Positions 26,731-34,280 of a DNA stretch of 64,000 nt are shown here, one piece after another. Below the pieces are notes generated by a model. The model ran no database searches. It was not told the DNA's origin and was given only the letters and a program-made list of their open reading frames with translations. Each line of letters starts with the position of its first letter. Within the stretch, counting starts at the first letter, position 1. This DNA is from an uncultured Poribacteria bacterium (GTDB taxonomy: Bacteria > Poribacteria > WGA-4E > WGA-3G). Position numbers and translations under genes: made by a program. The stretch spans positions 2,294,001 to 2,358,000 of the forward strand of contig OX638352.1 of NCBI GenBank assembly GCA_951813545.1. Direction: 5' to 3'.

Positions 26731-26994
26731 CTTTCTGGCACGCTCCAGGTAGATCGCTAATCAAATGGTTGTCTTCTATACACTACGTATAACGGTGCAT
26801 AAAACCAACGTCCGCGCTTGAAATGCTGGAAACCTACAAATTGTGCCTGTTTTTAAACAAACATAGGAAACCTGCAAGCTGCGCCCACTTCTCAATATGG
26901 GCTTGCAAGCTGCGCCCTAAATAGCGATTCTTTTTTATTCATTCCTATTAGGATACCCGCAAAAATTTTATTTGTCAAGGTAGTTAACACACAA

Positions 26995-27567
26995 ATGCGA
27001 AATTTATGTCAAATTTTTTGTCTAAGACCGAGAAAAATTTGTGCTCTTGGGCTTGTTCTATGCTTAATTTGGGGGTTAACGCCGGCTGTAGAGAGTATTT
27101 CAGTCAAATTAAGAGGGAAAATTGCGTTAGGCGGGATTCTTTCAGGGCTCGCGTATGTGACACACGCGCTTGTTACGCGAGACAAGCGGGCAGTAGAGAA
27201 ATTACAGCTTCGTCTCGGCCCGCCTGATCGCGTTGTCCAGTTTGAACGTGGATTTGACTTGTGGCGTATTAACTATTATGGTGGACAGTGTTATATGCTA
27301 CGCAACAATCACTTTGTTAAAGTTGTCCCTTGCGTCAGTCTGCAATCGCAACATCAAGGATTTGGAAACCAAATACCTGATCGCCTCAGAACATCCCAAA
27401 GTGAGTTTATGCCACCTTTTCTTATTGATACGCTCGTTTCAGGGAACCCCATGTGGTTGCGGCTTTTCCCTTGGCATCCACAGCGAGTCCCTCAATTTGT
27501 ATCTTTCGATCTTCATCGGTTGGAAGACGAACGTTTGCTTGGGCGGCTACTGTGGCTTTCACGTTAG
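26995..27567 (+). CDS. Hypothetical exported protein, overlapping the next gene tail to tail
   Basis: The 190-codon frame begins with a signal-peptide-like stretch (ICALGLVLCLIWGLTPAVE). It then has a segment like small outer-membrane lipoproteins of the SmpA/OmlA kind (LQLRLGPPDRVVQFERGFDLWRINYYGG), in which Gly-Pro-Pro-Asp and a Trp-Arg-x-x-Tyr are the notable residues. The last 49 codons lie antisense to the C-terminus of the minus-strand gene at 27422-28096, an unusually long convergent overlap. No ribosome binding site is visible. The upstream gap 26731-26994 holds a tandem TTGCAAGCTGCGCCC repeat (about 26873 and 26904). Confidence 0.45.
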   Translation: MRNLCQIFCLRPRKICALGLVLCLIWGLTPAVESISVKLRGKIALGGILSGLAYVTHALVTRDKRAVEKLQLRLGPPDRVVQFERGFDLWRINYYGGQCYMLRNNHFVKVVPCVSLQSQHQGFGNQIPDRLRTSQSEFMPPFLIDTLVSGNPMWLRLFPWHPQRVPQFVSFDLHRLEDERLLGRLLWLSR

Positions 27568-28096
27568 TCGTCACAAAAATTGCGTCTAGCATAGTTGCAT
27601 CTTCACGCACCCCGATACGTAGGACCGTCTCACCTGCTTCTTTGAAATCCCATTCCCGGTCGAACGTTCCACCATCTAACCAATGATTGATGCGGTCCCA
27701 ATGCCAAGCGGCACCTGCTCCAACACCCCAACGAAATTCTGTATTTTGGGTTGCTTGTGCATTTTCGTCCGGATCGGCAGGTTGCCAAGTCACCCAGAAC
27801 GAATCGCTGTTACCGTCCCATGCGATGACATGTCCCCACAGTGCGTAATCCCCCGGTTCAGGAATATTGATAATAAACTCAGCGTAGCCTGCACCACCAC
27901 CACCGGTTAGTGGTTCCCCATCATCCCAGATGAATTTTCCATCAGATGCGAGTCTATCATCTGCAATTATCATCGGTGCTACAATCTCGTCTGCCAACTC
28001 GGCTTCAAGGGCAATTTCGACCTCAGCACGAAGCCCGACAATTCCACATAAGAATACTGTTAGTATAATTAGCATCAATGTTGTTCTGTATTTCAC
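27422..28096 (-). CDS. Exported protein, paralogue of its downstream neighbour (tail motif KAATTWGSLK)
   Basis: A protein of about 224 residues with signal peptide LMLIILTVFLCGIVGLRA. The mature part (EAELADEIVAPMIIADD ... GEPLTGGGGAGYAEFIINIPEPGDYALWGHVIAWDGNSDSFWVTW) looks like a carbohydrate-binding beta-sandwich of the malectin/CBM type. It is a close paralogue of the gene at 28171-28824, sharing WDGNSDSFWVTWQPADPDEN, HWDRINHWLDGGTF and LRIGVREDA. It ends with the tail KAATTWGSLKRAYQ, shared in variant form by four nearby proteins. I chose GTG 28096, 5 nt from AAAGGAGG, though TTG 28099 is possible. Its 3' end overlaps a plus-strand frame by 146 bp. Confidence 0.72.
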   Translation of the reverse strand: MKYRTTLMLIILTVFLCGIVGLRAEVEIALEAELADEIVAPMIIADDRLASDGKFIWDDGEPLTGGGGAGYAEFIINIPEPGDYALWGHVIAWDGNSDSFWVTWQPADPDENAQATQNTEFRWGVGAGAAWHWDRINHWLDGGTFDREWDFKEAGETVLRIGVREDATMLDAIFVTTNVKATVAAQANVRLPTDEDRKIQIEGLAVDAKGKAATTWGSLKRAYQ

Positions 28097-28170
28097 CAAA
28101 GCCTCCTTTCTGTTTTCAAAACACAGGGGCGGTTTTGCAGAACCGCCCGCAGTCAGATTAAGTTAATTAA

Positions 28171-28824
28171 CTATCGTCCCGCTTTCAGTTTACCCCATGT
28201 TGTAGCGAGTTTATCTTGCGGTTCAACAGGGACTAAGGAATCTGATGGAATCGGGTCGCGAGGATTGACTTCCGCTTCGTCCTCTGAGAGATTGTCGGTG
28301 ATGTAGATGACATCTAACATACAGGCATCTTCCCGGACTGCGATACGGAGCGTTGTGTCTCCGGCTGCCTCTATCTCCCATTCCCGTTCAAATGTCCCAC
28401 CATCTAACCAGTGATTAATTCGGTCCCAGTGCCATTCGTTGCTTTGAGCAACACCCCAGCGGAACTCGGTGTTCTGAGTTTCTTGAGCGTTTTCGTCTGG
28501 ATCGGCGGGTTGCCATGTCACCCAGAATGAATCACTATTGCCGTCCCATGCAATGACTTTGCCCCAGAGTGCGTAGGTCCCGGGTTCTGGGATAAACAGA
28601 TTATATTCTACCCAACCTTCACCACCACCACCTGTAACAGGCGGCCCCTCCATCCACACGAACTGTCCACCGGAAGCATCCGCGTCATCGGCGACTTCCA
28701 TCGGTGCTTCAATAGCATCTGCCATTTCTGCCTCAATTGCTCGCTCATAGCCATAACTTATACCGCTTGTTAGCAGTAAACCGAATATGAAAAGTGTACC
28801 TAATATTAAAGTTTTGAAACGCAT
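28171..28824 (-). CDS. Exported protein, paralogue of its upstream neighbour (tail motif KLATTWGKLK)
   Basis: A protein of 217 residues with signal peptide RFKTLILGTLFIFGLLLTSGISYG, followed by the same beta-sandwich as the gene at 27422-28096 (EAEMADAIEAPMEVADDADA, WDGNSDSFWVTWQPADPDEN, HWDRINHWLDGGTFEREWE, LRIAVREDACMLDVIYITDN). The tail PVEPQDKLATTWGKLKAGR defines the shared C-terminal motif most clearly. I chose ATG 28824, 8 nt from AAAAGGAG; ATG 28830 is too close to that site. The frame stays open to 28992, but that part is repeat sequence. A tandem gene duplication is the simplest origin of the pair. The ligand is unknown. Confidence 0.75.
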   Translation of the reverse strand: MRFKTLILGTLFIFGLLLTSGISYGYERAIEAEMADAIEAPMEVADDADASGGQFVWMEGPPVTGGGGEGWVEYNLFIPEPGTYALWGKVIAWDGNSDSFWVTWQPADPDENAQETQNTEFRWGVAQSNEWHWDRINHWLDGGTFEREWEIEAAGDTTLRIAVREDACMLDVIYITDNLSEDEAEVNPRDPIPSDSLVPVEPQDKLATTWGKLKAGR

Positions 28825-28841
28825 AAACATATCTCCTTTTT

Positions 28842-29024
28842 TATCAGTTGTCGGCTGTCGGCTGTCGGTAAAGAGGTACTTTTGTAACAATATACCCAAA
28901 TTTTGCCCAGATGCGGAACCCAAATTTGTTTTTGCTTTATATTCTTGACGTACTCCAAGAAGCGGTAAATTGTTACATGAAAACCTCTTCACTGATAACT
29001 GATGACTGACAACTGACGACTATT
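28842..29024. repeat. Heptamer-bounded palindromic element, family R5 (copy 2)
   Basis: The left border is TATCAGTTGTCGGCTGTCGG with AAAGAGGT. The right border is the inverse: CCTCTTCACTGATAACTGATGACTGACAACTGACGACTA. A weaker inner pairing joins TTTGTAACAAT and ATTGTTACATGAAA. The element provides the false upstream extension of the gene at 28171-28824. Confidence 0.6.
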
Positions 29025-29027
29025 TTC

Positions 29028-29987
29028 TTATGGGGTTCGGATTTTGCCCCAGAGTTGAATTTGTAACGCTGATGGTTCTATTGGAAGTACATCTGAACCG
29101 CTGTGCCATTTCGGTTGTGCTGCCCATGCACCGTTGTTAATCAATTCGCGGCGCTCGCTACCATCGGCACGCATCAGATGGATAACCCATCTGCCATCTT
29201 TCTCAAATTGAAAGGCGATGGTATCGCCATCAGGAGCCCAAGCTGGAACGGCTTCATCTGTTGGCGTGTCAGTGAGGGCTTTTTTGTTTTCACCATCAAT
29301 TGCATCCATGATGTACAAGTCGAAGTCAGCGAGTTTTGCTTCTCGATGCATGGAGGCGTACACAATCCGAGTGCCATCAGGTGCCCAAGCCGGGTAAGTA
29401 TCCATCAACGGTTGATGTGTCAATCGCTGTTCCACCCGACTGTCCACATTGACGATGTATATATCCCAGTTGAGTTCCCGTTTTGAGTGAAAAACGAGGG
29501 TATTTCCATTGGGAGCCCAAGCAGGTGCCTCATCTTCAAATGGATTTTTGGTGAGGTGAATTACCTCGCCATTATCGAGATGGAGCAGATAGATGTCGAA
29601 ATGCCCATTGCGATTTGACGTAAAAGCGAGGCGTTTGCCATCAGGTGCCCACGCAGGTGCTTTATCTGTCGTCGGATGATGCGTTAAGCGACGCTGATTG
29701 GTTCCATCAGCCTGCATCACATAAATTTCGTGATTCCCATCGCGCCGGGAGAAAAAGGCAATTTGAGTTCCATCAGGTGCCCATGTCGGGTAGTAATCCG
29801 CTGCAGGGTTATCCGTGAGGTTCGTCGGTTGCTTTCCGGTCGTATCTGTTAGGTAAATTTCCCAGTTCCCACTAACGTCTGAAGCGAACGCGATAGTCAC
29901 TGGTGGATCCGGCTGGCACAAAGCACTACCAACTAAAAGCGCGAACATCACAAAAACACTGCTCTGATATGCTAACAAAATTCGCAT
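29028..29987 (-). CDS. TolB-like beta-propeller protein (PD40 repeats)
   Basis: A 319-residue exported protein with signal peptide LLAYQSSVFVMFALLVGSALC. It has about six WD40-like PD40 units, each with a PxWAPDG core (YYPTWAPDGTQIAF, KAPAWAPDGKRLAF, EAPAWAPNGNTLVF, TYPAWAPDGTRIVY, AVPAWAPDGDTIAF, AQPKWHSGSD). This gives a six-bladed propeller like the C-terminal part of TolB. It lacks the TolB N-terminal domain, and no tol-pal genes are near, so it is not TolB itself. The tail PIEPSALQIQLWGKIRTP is a diverged form of the C-terminal motif of its neighbours. Probably a periplasmic or surface protein with binding function. Confidence 0.85.
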   Translation of the reverse strand: MRILLAYQSSVFVMFALLVGSALCQPDPPVTIAFASDVSGNWEIYLTDTTGKQPTNLTDNPAADYYPTWAPDGTQIAFFSRRDGNHEIYVMQADGTNQRRLTHHPTTDKAPAWAPDGKRLAFTSNRNGHFDIYLLHLDNGEVIHLTKNPFEDEAPAWAPNGNTLVFHSKRELNWDIYIVNVDSRVEQRLTHQPLMDTYPAWAPDGTRIVYASMHREAKLADFDLYIMDAIDGENKKALTDTPTDEAVPAWAPDGDTIAFQFEKDGRWVIHLMRADGSERRELINNGAWAAQPKWHSGSDVLPIEPSALQIQLWGKIRTP

Positions 29988-30025
29988 TTTTTGTCTATAT
30001 TGTTTTTACGCTATGGAACGCAAGA

Positions 30026-31045
30026 TCAGAATTTACCGTCGCGTACCTCAAAGTGGGTCGGTTTCTGGAGCGTGGTGCCACCTATCCGAACCCACTCTGC
30101 CACCCACTCGATCATCTGCTCTAAAGAGACACGTGGATATCCAAACAGGCGATGACACTGAGAAGCATTGCTTAGCAGGGCTGTTTCTGCCTCCTGATCC
30201 TTGAAACTTGGCGATTTGTTGAAGAGTGTTCCGAAACGCAACGCAAGGTATCGTATAGAAACGGTCTCCGGTCCCGTTACATTGAGAATCAAGGGTGGAC
30301 TTTGGCTGTGTGCGAAAGCCCGTAATACTATGGCATTAGCATCGCCTTGCCATATCACGTTCACATTTCCCGTTTTCAGGGAAATTGGTTCTTCCGCGTA
30401 AACTTTTTCAGCGATATCCAGTAGTATCCCGTAGCGTAGTTCAATCGCGTAGTTCAATCGCAGGATTGCCATTGGTGTGCCAAATTGCGATGAAAAATAG
30501 GTACATATCCGTTCACGACTCAGACACGATTGTGCGTATTCACCAATCGGGGCAACCGGTAAACCCTCAGTTGCCCCGCCATGAGATACAGGAGTCAACG
30601 GGTAGACGTTTCCTGTTGAAAAAACGACCAGCCGAGAATCTTTAAACTTTTCCACCACACGCCCCGGCATATAACTGTTCATTGCCCACGTCAGATGTTC
30701 ATTGCCTGTCGAACCGAATTTTCTGCCTGCCATCAAAATTACATTATGAATGTCGGGTAGATTTTGTAGGCAGTCTTCCGAGAGCAGATCAGCAGCAATT
30801 GTTTCAATACCGACTTCATCCAAACTTTCTCGTAGACCTGATGTCGAAAAACGAGACACACCGATGACCTTTTTGGAGATACCTGCGGATTCGATGGCGC
30901 GTTTTGCCTGTTTGGCAAGTGTCGGACCTATCTTTCCACCGACACCGAGAATAAGGATATCCCCCTCCAGTGCAGCGATTGACGCTATCACCTCGTCTGT
31001 GGGTTCTGATAAGCGTGATTCTAATTGCGCTTCTGTTTTTATCAA
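30026..31045 (-). CDS. NAD(P)-dependent epimerase/dehydratase family protein
   Basis: A 339-residue extended SDR. The nucleotide-binding motif is ILGVGGKIGPT (about 32-42), and the middle part has NVILMAGRKFGSTG and FSTGNVYPLTPVS (about 150). The place of the catalytic YxxxK reads EYAQSCLSRE (about 176), where Tyr is followed by Ser rather than Lys at the expected spacing, so sugar-epimerase chemistry is doubtful. The protein resembles NAD-dependent epimerases of nucleotide sugars and bacterial UDP-glucose 4-epimerase-like proteins. The start is a TTG without a clear ribosome binding site; no internal ATG precedes the Rossmann motif, so the exact start is uncertain. Confidence 0.7.
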   Translation of the reverse strand: MIKTEAQLESRLSEPTDEVIASIAALEGDILILGVGGKIGPTLAKQAKRAIESAGISKKVIGVSRFSTSGLRESLDEVGIETIAADLLSEDCLQNLPDIHNVILMAGRKFGSTGNEHLTWAMNSYMPGRVVEKFKDSRLVVFSTGNVYPLTPVSHGGATEGLPVAPIGEYAQSCLSRERICTYFSSQFGTPMAILRLNYAIELRYGILLDIAEKVYAEEPISLKTGNVNVIWQGDANAIVLRAFAHSQSPPLILNVTGPETVSIRYLALRFGTLFNKSPSFKDQEAETALLSNASQCHRLFGYPRVSLEQMIEWVAEWVRIGGTTLQKPTHFEVRDGKF

Positions 31046-31263
31046 AAGTTTTAAAAATTGGACTTTACTCGTTTTCGTCCGTTGTCCGAAAACGGTTTTG
31101 TTAAAGTTGTCCTATTTTTACGGATGAGTCGGCGTTTAATTTTCTCTACAAAGAAAGTCTTGTAGATCCAAACAAGAACTGAGCAGTGATTGGAAGTTTC
31201 GCCGTTTTTTCTGAAACAGGGTCTTTAGACGACAGATTCTGAACCTATCGCAACATCTTTTGA

Positions 31264-32043
31264 CTAATACTCAGCCTTGATGTTTGCCCACGTAGTGCTC
31301 AATTTGTCTGCGGGATCAACAGCGAATAAAACACCTTTATTCATGTCAGCGTTAATCTCGTCTTCACTCAATGCGCGCGTATAGAACGCGAATTCGTCGA
31401 TGAATCCATTGAGATGTTGGATATCTGCTTCGTTGTCTTTACCGAGGGCAATAGCACCTGTTGGTGCGTTGAAGATCCTAAACTTCCCGCTCCATGCTTC
31501 TTCTGCTACAACTTTACCATTAAAATAGGATTTCTGAACTTTGCCATCGTATGTGCCGGCAATGTGCACCCACTTTTTAGTCGGTAGTTCTGGGATTTCC
31601 GTGCGATGCTCCGTGTTTTTGGTATCGTAAATATAAAACACCATCGTTCCTGCACCTTCAATGAAGGTTTCTGCGGGCCAGGCACCCGCTGCGTTCAATG
31701 CTTCCCAGACTTGTTGTGTGTCACCAGTAATTGCGCTAAGCATTACCCAATGCTCTACAGTCATCTCTGTTAAATCAGCATCGGTAAGTCCAGGGATGTC
31801 TTGTTGGGTTTTGATAGCACTTCCACCGTCAAATTCCATCGCACCACCGAGTTTACCTTCCTTGCTCCACTCTGCGCCTGAAATTTCGCCATCAAATCCG
31901 TTACCACTGTCGTCCGTAACCTCTTTTTCATCTTTATCAAAGGAGTAGTAGATTATCAGGTCCGGGTCATTCCGAATCGCCTCAACGTTTGCTGAAAGCA
32001 CGAAGACAGCACAGAAGGTTAACAAAAATAAAACCCTTTTCAT
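31264..32043 (-). CDS. Exported LamG-domain protein (tail motif KLSTTWANIK)
   Basis: A 259-residue secreted protein. The signal peptide is MKRVLFLLTFCAVFVLSANVEA, followed by one LamG/concanavalin A-like lectin domain. Typical markers are LIIYYSFDKDEKEVTDDSGNG, GAMEFDGGSAIKT, WVHIAGTYDG, QKSYFNGKVV, IALGKDNE and FIDEFAFYTRALSEDEI. Such domains bind sugars or proteins outside the cell. The C-terminus PADKLSTTWANIKAEY belongs to the tail motif shared with neighbours. AAAAGGAG stands before the ATG. It lies 82 bp upstream-to-downstream of a second LamG gene in the same direction. Confidence 0.88.
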   Translation of the reverse strand: MKRVLFLLTFCAVFVLSANVEAIRNDPDLIIYYSFDKDEKEVTDDSGNGFDGEISGAEWSKEGKLGGAMEFDGGSAIKTQQDIPGLTDADLTEMTVEHWVMLSAITGDTQQVWEALNAAGAWPAETFIEGAGTMVFYIYDTKNTEHRTEIPELPTKKWVHIAGTYDGKVQKSYFNGKVVAEEAWSGKFRIFNAPTGAIALGKDNEADIQHLNGFIDEFAFYTRALSEDEINADMNKGVLFAVDPADKLSTTWANIKAEY

Positions 32044-32125
32044 CGTAAATCTCCTTTTCTCATTTGTCCCGAAAGCCTGCGGCTGTCGTCACAGACCTTC
32101 GGGGTTTTGATGCTTCGTTTGTGGG

Positions 32126-32911
32126 CTATCTATTCGACTTAATGTTTGCCCAAGATGTGGCGAGTTTACCTTGCGGCTCTACTGGTGTCAGGAATGAAGC
32201 AGCATCTTGGTTCATGCTCGCTTTAATCTCATCTGCCGAAAGCGCGCGGTCCCAGAGCCGAGCCTCGTCAACACTCCCTGTCCACGCTTCGCCGCTCCAA
32301 GTGCCGATTTGCACCGCACTCGTATTTTGTGCAGGGGCAACTGGGTTGCCTGATTCCTCGGAGTATGTTACTTCGCCATCTACGTAGATCTCTACTAAGC
32401 CGTTGTTATCGTCTGTGTGCGTATAGGCGAGATAATACCACTTGCCTGTTTCGAGTGTTGTTTCATTGTCGTTGATATCTTTGAATCCACCGGCTGCACC
32501 GTTGGTCCAGACTTTGATACCGTTCGCTGGATTCATGCCGAATCCAAAGCCGATATGTCGGGTTGCCCCGCTCTGTCGAGTTCCGAAGATAATGGCGTGT
32601 GCGCTTGGAAGCCGATCCAACTGCACCCATGCTGCTTGTGTAATTGCGCCTTCAATGTGAAAGGCAGCATCGTCTTCAATGAGGACGTGGTCTGCTGAGG
32701 CCGCAAATTGAAGTGCCGCCCCGAACTGCCCGTCAATCCATTTTGCATTGCCCTTTAATTCACCCTCAAAACCGTTTGCCGACAAGTCTTGTGTTGCAGT
32801 ACCGGAACCTTCATCAAGCGGCATGTATAGGACAAGCCCTTCCATTAAATCGGCGTGGGAAAATGCTACACATAAGAGTAAACAGAGTGTGATTATTGAA
32901 AAGATTTTCAT
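32126..32911 (-). CDS. Exported LamG-domain protein (tail motif KLATSWANIK)
   Basis: A 261-residue secreted protein with signal peptide MKIFSIITLCLLLCVAFSHA and one LamG domain: LVLYMPLDEGSGTATQDLSANG, GAALQFAASADHVLIED, KWYYLAYTHTDDNNGLVEIYVDG, VQIGTWSGEAWTGSVDEARLWDRALSADEI. The C-terminus PVEPQGKLATSWANIKSNR carries the shared tail. It belongs to the same family as the gene at 31264-32043 but has diverged strongly, so the two probably bind different ligands. GGAG lies 5 nt before the ATG. Presumably exported to the periplasm or surface. Confidence 0.88.
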   Translation of the reverse strand: MKIFSIITLCLLLCVAFSHADLMEGLVLYMPLDEGSGTATQDLSANGFEGELKGNAKWIDGQFGAALQFAASADHVLIEDDAAFHIEGAITQAAWVQLDRLPSAHAIIFGTRQSGATRHIGFGFGMNPANGIKVWTNGAAGGFKDINDNETTLETGKWYYLAYTHTDDNNGLVEIYVDGEVTYSEESGNPVAPAQNTSAVQIGTWSGEAWTGSVDEARLWDRALSADEIKASMNQDAASFLTPVEPQGKLATSWANIKSNR

Positions 32912-33061
32912 GGGGTCTCCTTAATTGAAAAGTAAACAATCTAACACGATACTGAAATACAAAAAGGAGAAAAGGATACGTCCCCTTTTCTACCTGAAAC
33001 ACATTCTAACAAATTTTCGTTTTTGCCTCAATACAGAAATTTCGCGCTGCCGATTGGTGTG

Positions 33062-34210
33062 TTAAAGCGATACACTTTTCGCACAACGGAATCCGAGTGC
33101 ACCAATACCCGCGTATGCTGGACTCGTCCCATGGCGGTTTGAGGCGCGTAACCATTCAGGCTCGCTATTCCATCCACCACCCCGTAATACGCGGAAATCT
33201 ATAATGTTCTTGAAGTCGTTGACGATTTCCTCAACATTTTTCGCACCTGCAGTAGGGTTTTGACGTGGAGAGTTGGCGTAGAAGTCGGCTTCGTATCCAT
33301 CAAGGCACCACTCCCACACGTTACCTGCGATATCGTGCACACCGTAATCGTTCGGAGGATATTCGCCGACAGGAGTTGTCTCGCCAAGACGTTTGCCGTA
33401 GTTTGCCCTGTTGAAATTAATGCCGTTGCCCCACGGATACTGTTTTTTTTCTAATCCACCGCGTGCCGCTTTTTCCCATTCTGCTTCTGTCGGTAAACGT
33501 TTGTCTACCCAGACTGCGTAAGCCATCGCTGCATACCAACTCACATAGCGCACAGGATGATCCCGTTCCCCAAGCGGATAGTTATTCCCATTCCAGTCAA
33601 GTAGGTAATTGCCATCGCGAAATTTTGCATCGATGCGATCTTTTTGCCATGCCGGGTTCGCAAGGACAAAATCCTTAAATTCTCCGTTGGTTACCTCATT
33701 TACATCTATGTAAAACGCGTCGAGATGAACTTTGTGCACCGGCTGTTCATCGTTGTCAGCGTCTCCGTCGTTGCTGCCCATCTGGAATTCACCTTCTGGA
33801 ATCAGGACCATTCCCTCTGGAATAATAGGTTCAACGATAATTTCCGGTTCAAGTTCAGGGAACGAATCAGTAGGGACAGAGGTGGGTGTTGCGACAGTGT
33901 AGGTAAGTGTTTGAACGCCATCCGCCCACGTAATTGTTAGTGTAAGTGGACCCGGGGGGAAGGGACCGGAGATTGTAACCGTTGTTCCTAATTGTTTTAC
34001 AACACCTACATTCACTGACACATTTCCCGGAACACCATCGAAAGTAACAGTAATAATTCCGTGCGCCTCGATAGTACTCCCATTTGATGGTTCCGCACTC
34101 ACCAATGCGATCGCGTCAACCGCATCATCTTCGCGCTGCCCACAACTCACCATGTAAATAACGGACAAACATACAAGTACGAGACCGAACAGTCTAAATA
34201 AAATTCTCAT
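33062..34210 (-). CDS. SUMF1/FGE-domain lipoprotein (probably not a formylglycine generator)
   Basis: A protein of about 382 residues. The N-terminus has a lipobox (VIYMVSCGQ), so it is a lipoprotein. Then come an Ig-like region of about 90 residues and a linker. The C-terminal SUMF1 domain has GMVLIPEGEFQMGSND, HLDAFYIDVNEVTNGEF, PVRYVSWYAAMAYAVWVDKRLPTEAEWEKAARG, YGVHDIAGNVWEWCLDGY and RGGGWNSEPEWLRASNRHG. True formylglycine-generating enzymes have two redox cysteines just after the RGGxW segment, and here they are missing, so activation of the sulfatase at 9.8 kb is unlikely. Similar domains serve as binding modules in many bacteria. ATG 34210 has AAGGAAA upstream. Confidence 0.85.
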   Translation of the reverse strand: MRILFRLFGLVLVCLSVIYMVSCGQREDDAVDAIALVSAEPSNGSTIEAHGIITVTFDGVPGNVSVNVGVVKQLGTTVTISGPFPPGPLTLTITWADGVQTLTYTVATPTSVPTDSFPELEPEIIVEPIIPEGMVLIPEGEFQMGSNDGDADNDEQPVHKVHLDAFYIDVNEVTNGEFKDFVLANPAWQKDRIDAKFRDGNYLLDWNGNNYPLGERDHPVRYVSWYAAMAYAVWVDKRLPTEAEWEKAARGGLEKKQYPWGNGINFNRANYGKRLGETTPVGEYPPNDYGVHDIAGNVWEWCLDGYEADFYANSPRQNPTAGAKNVEEIVNDFKNIIDFRVLRGGGWNSEPEWLRASNRHGTSPAYAGIGALGFRCAKSVSL

Positions 34211-34280
34211 CAATTATTTCCTTTGTACTGCTGGCATAGGCTCTTTCTGTAAGAGCGAATTGTGCTTGCAGCTTCCAGTA

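Noticed and set aside
29028..29987. TolB of the Tol-Pal system
   Set aside because: Only the propeller part is present, and no tolA, pal or other tol genes are adjacent.
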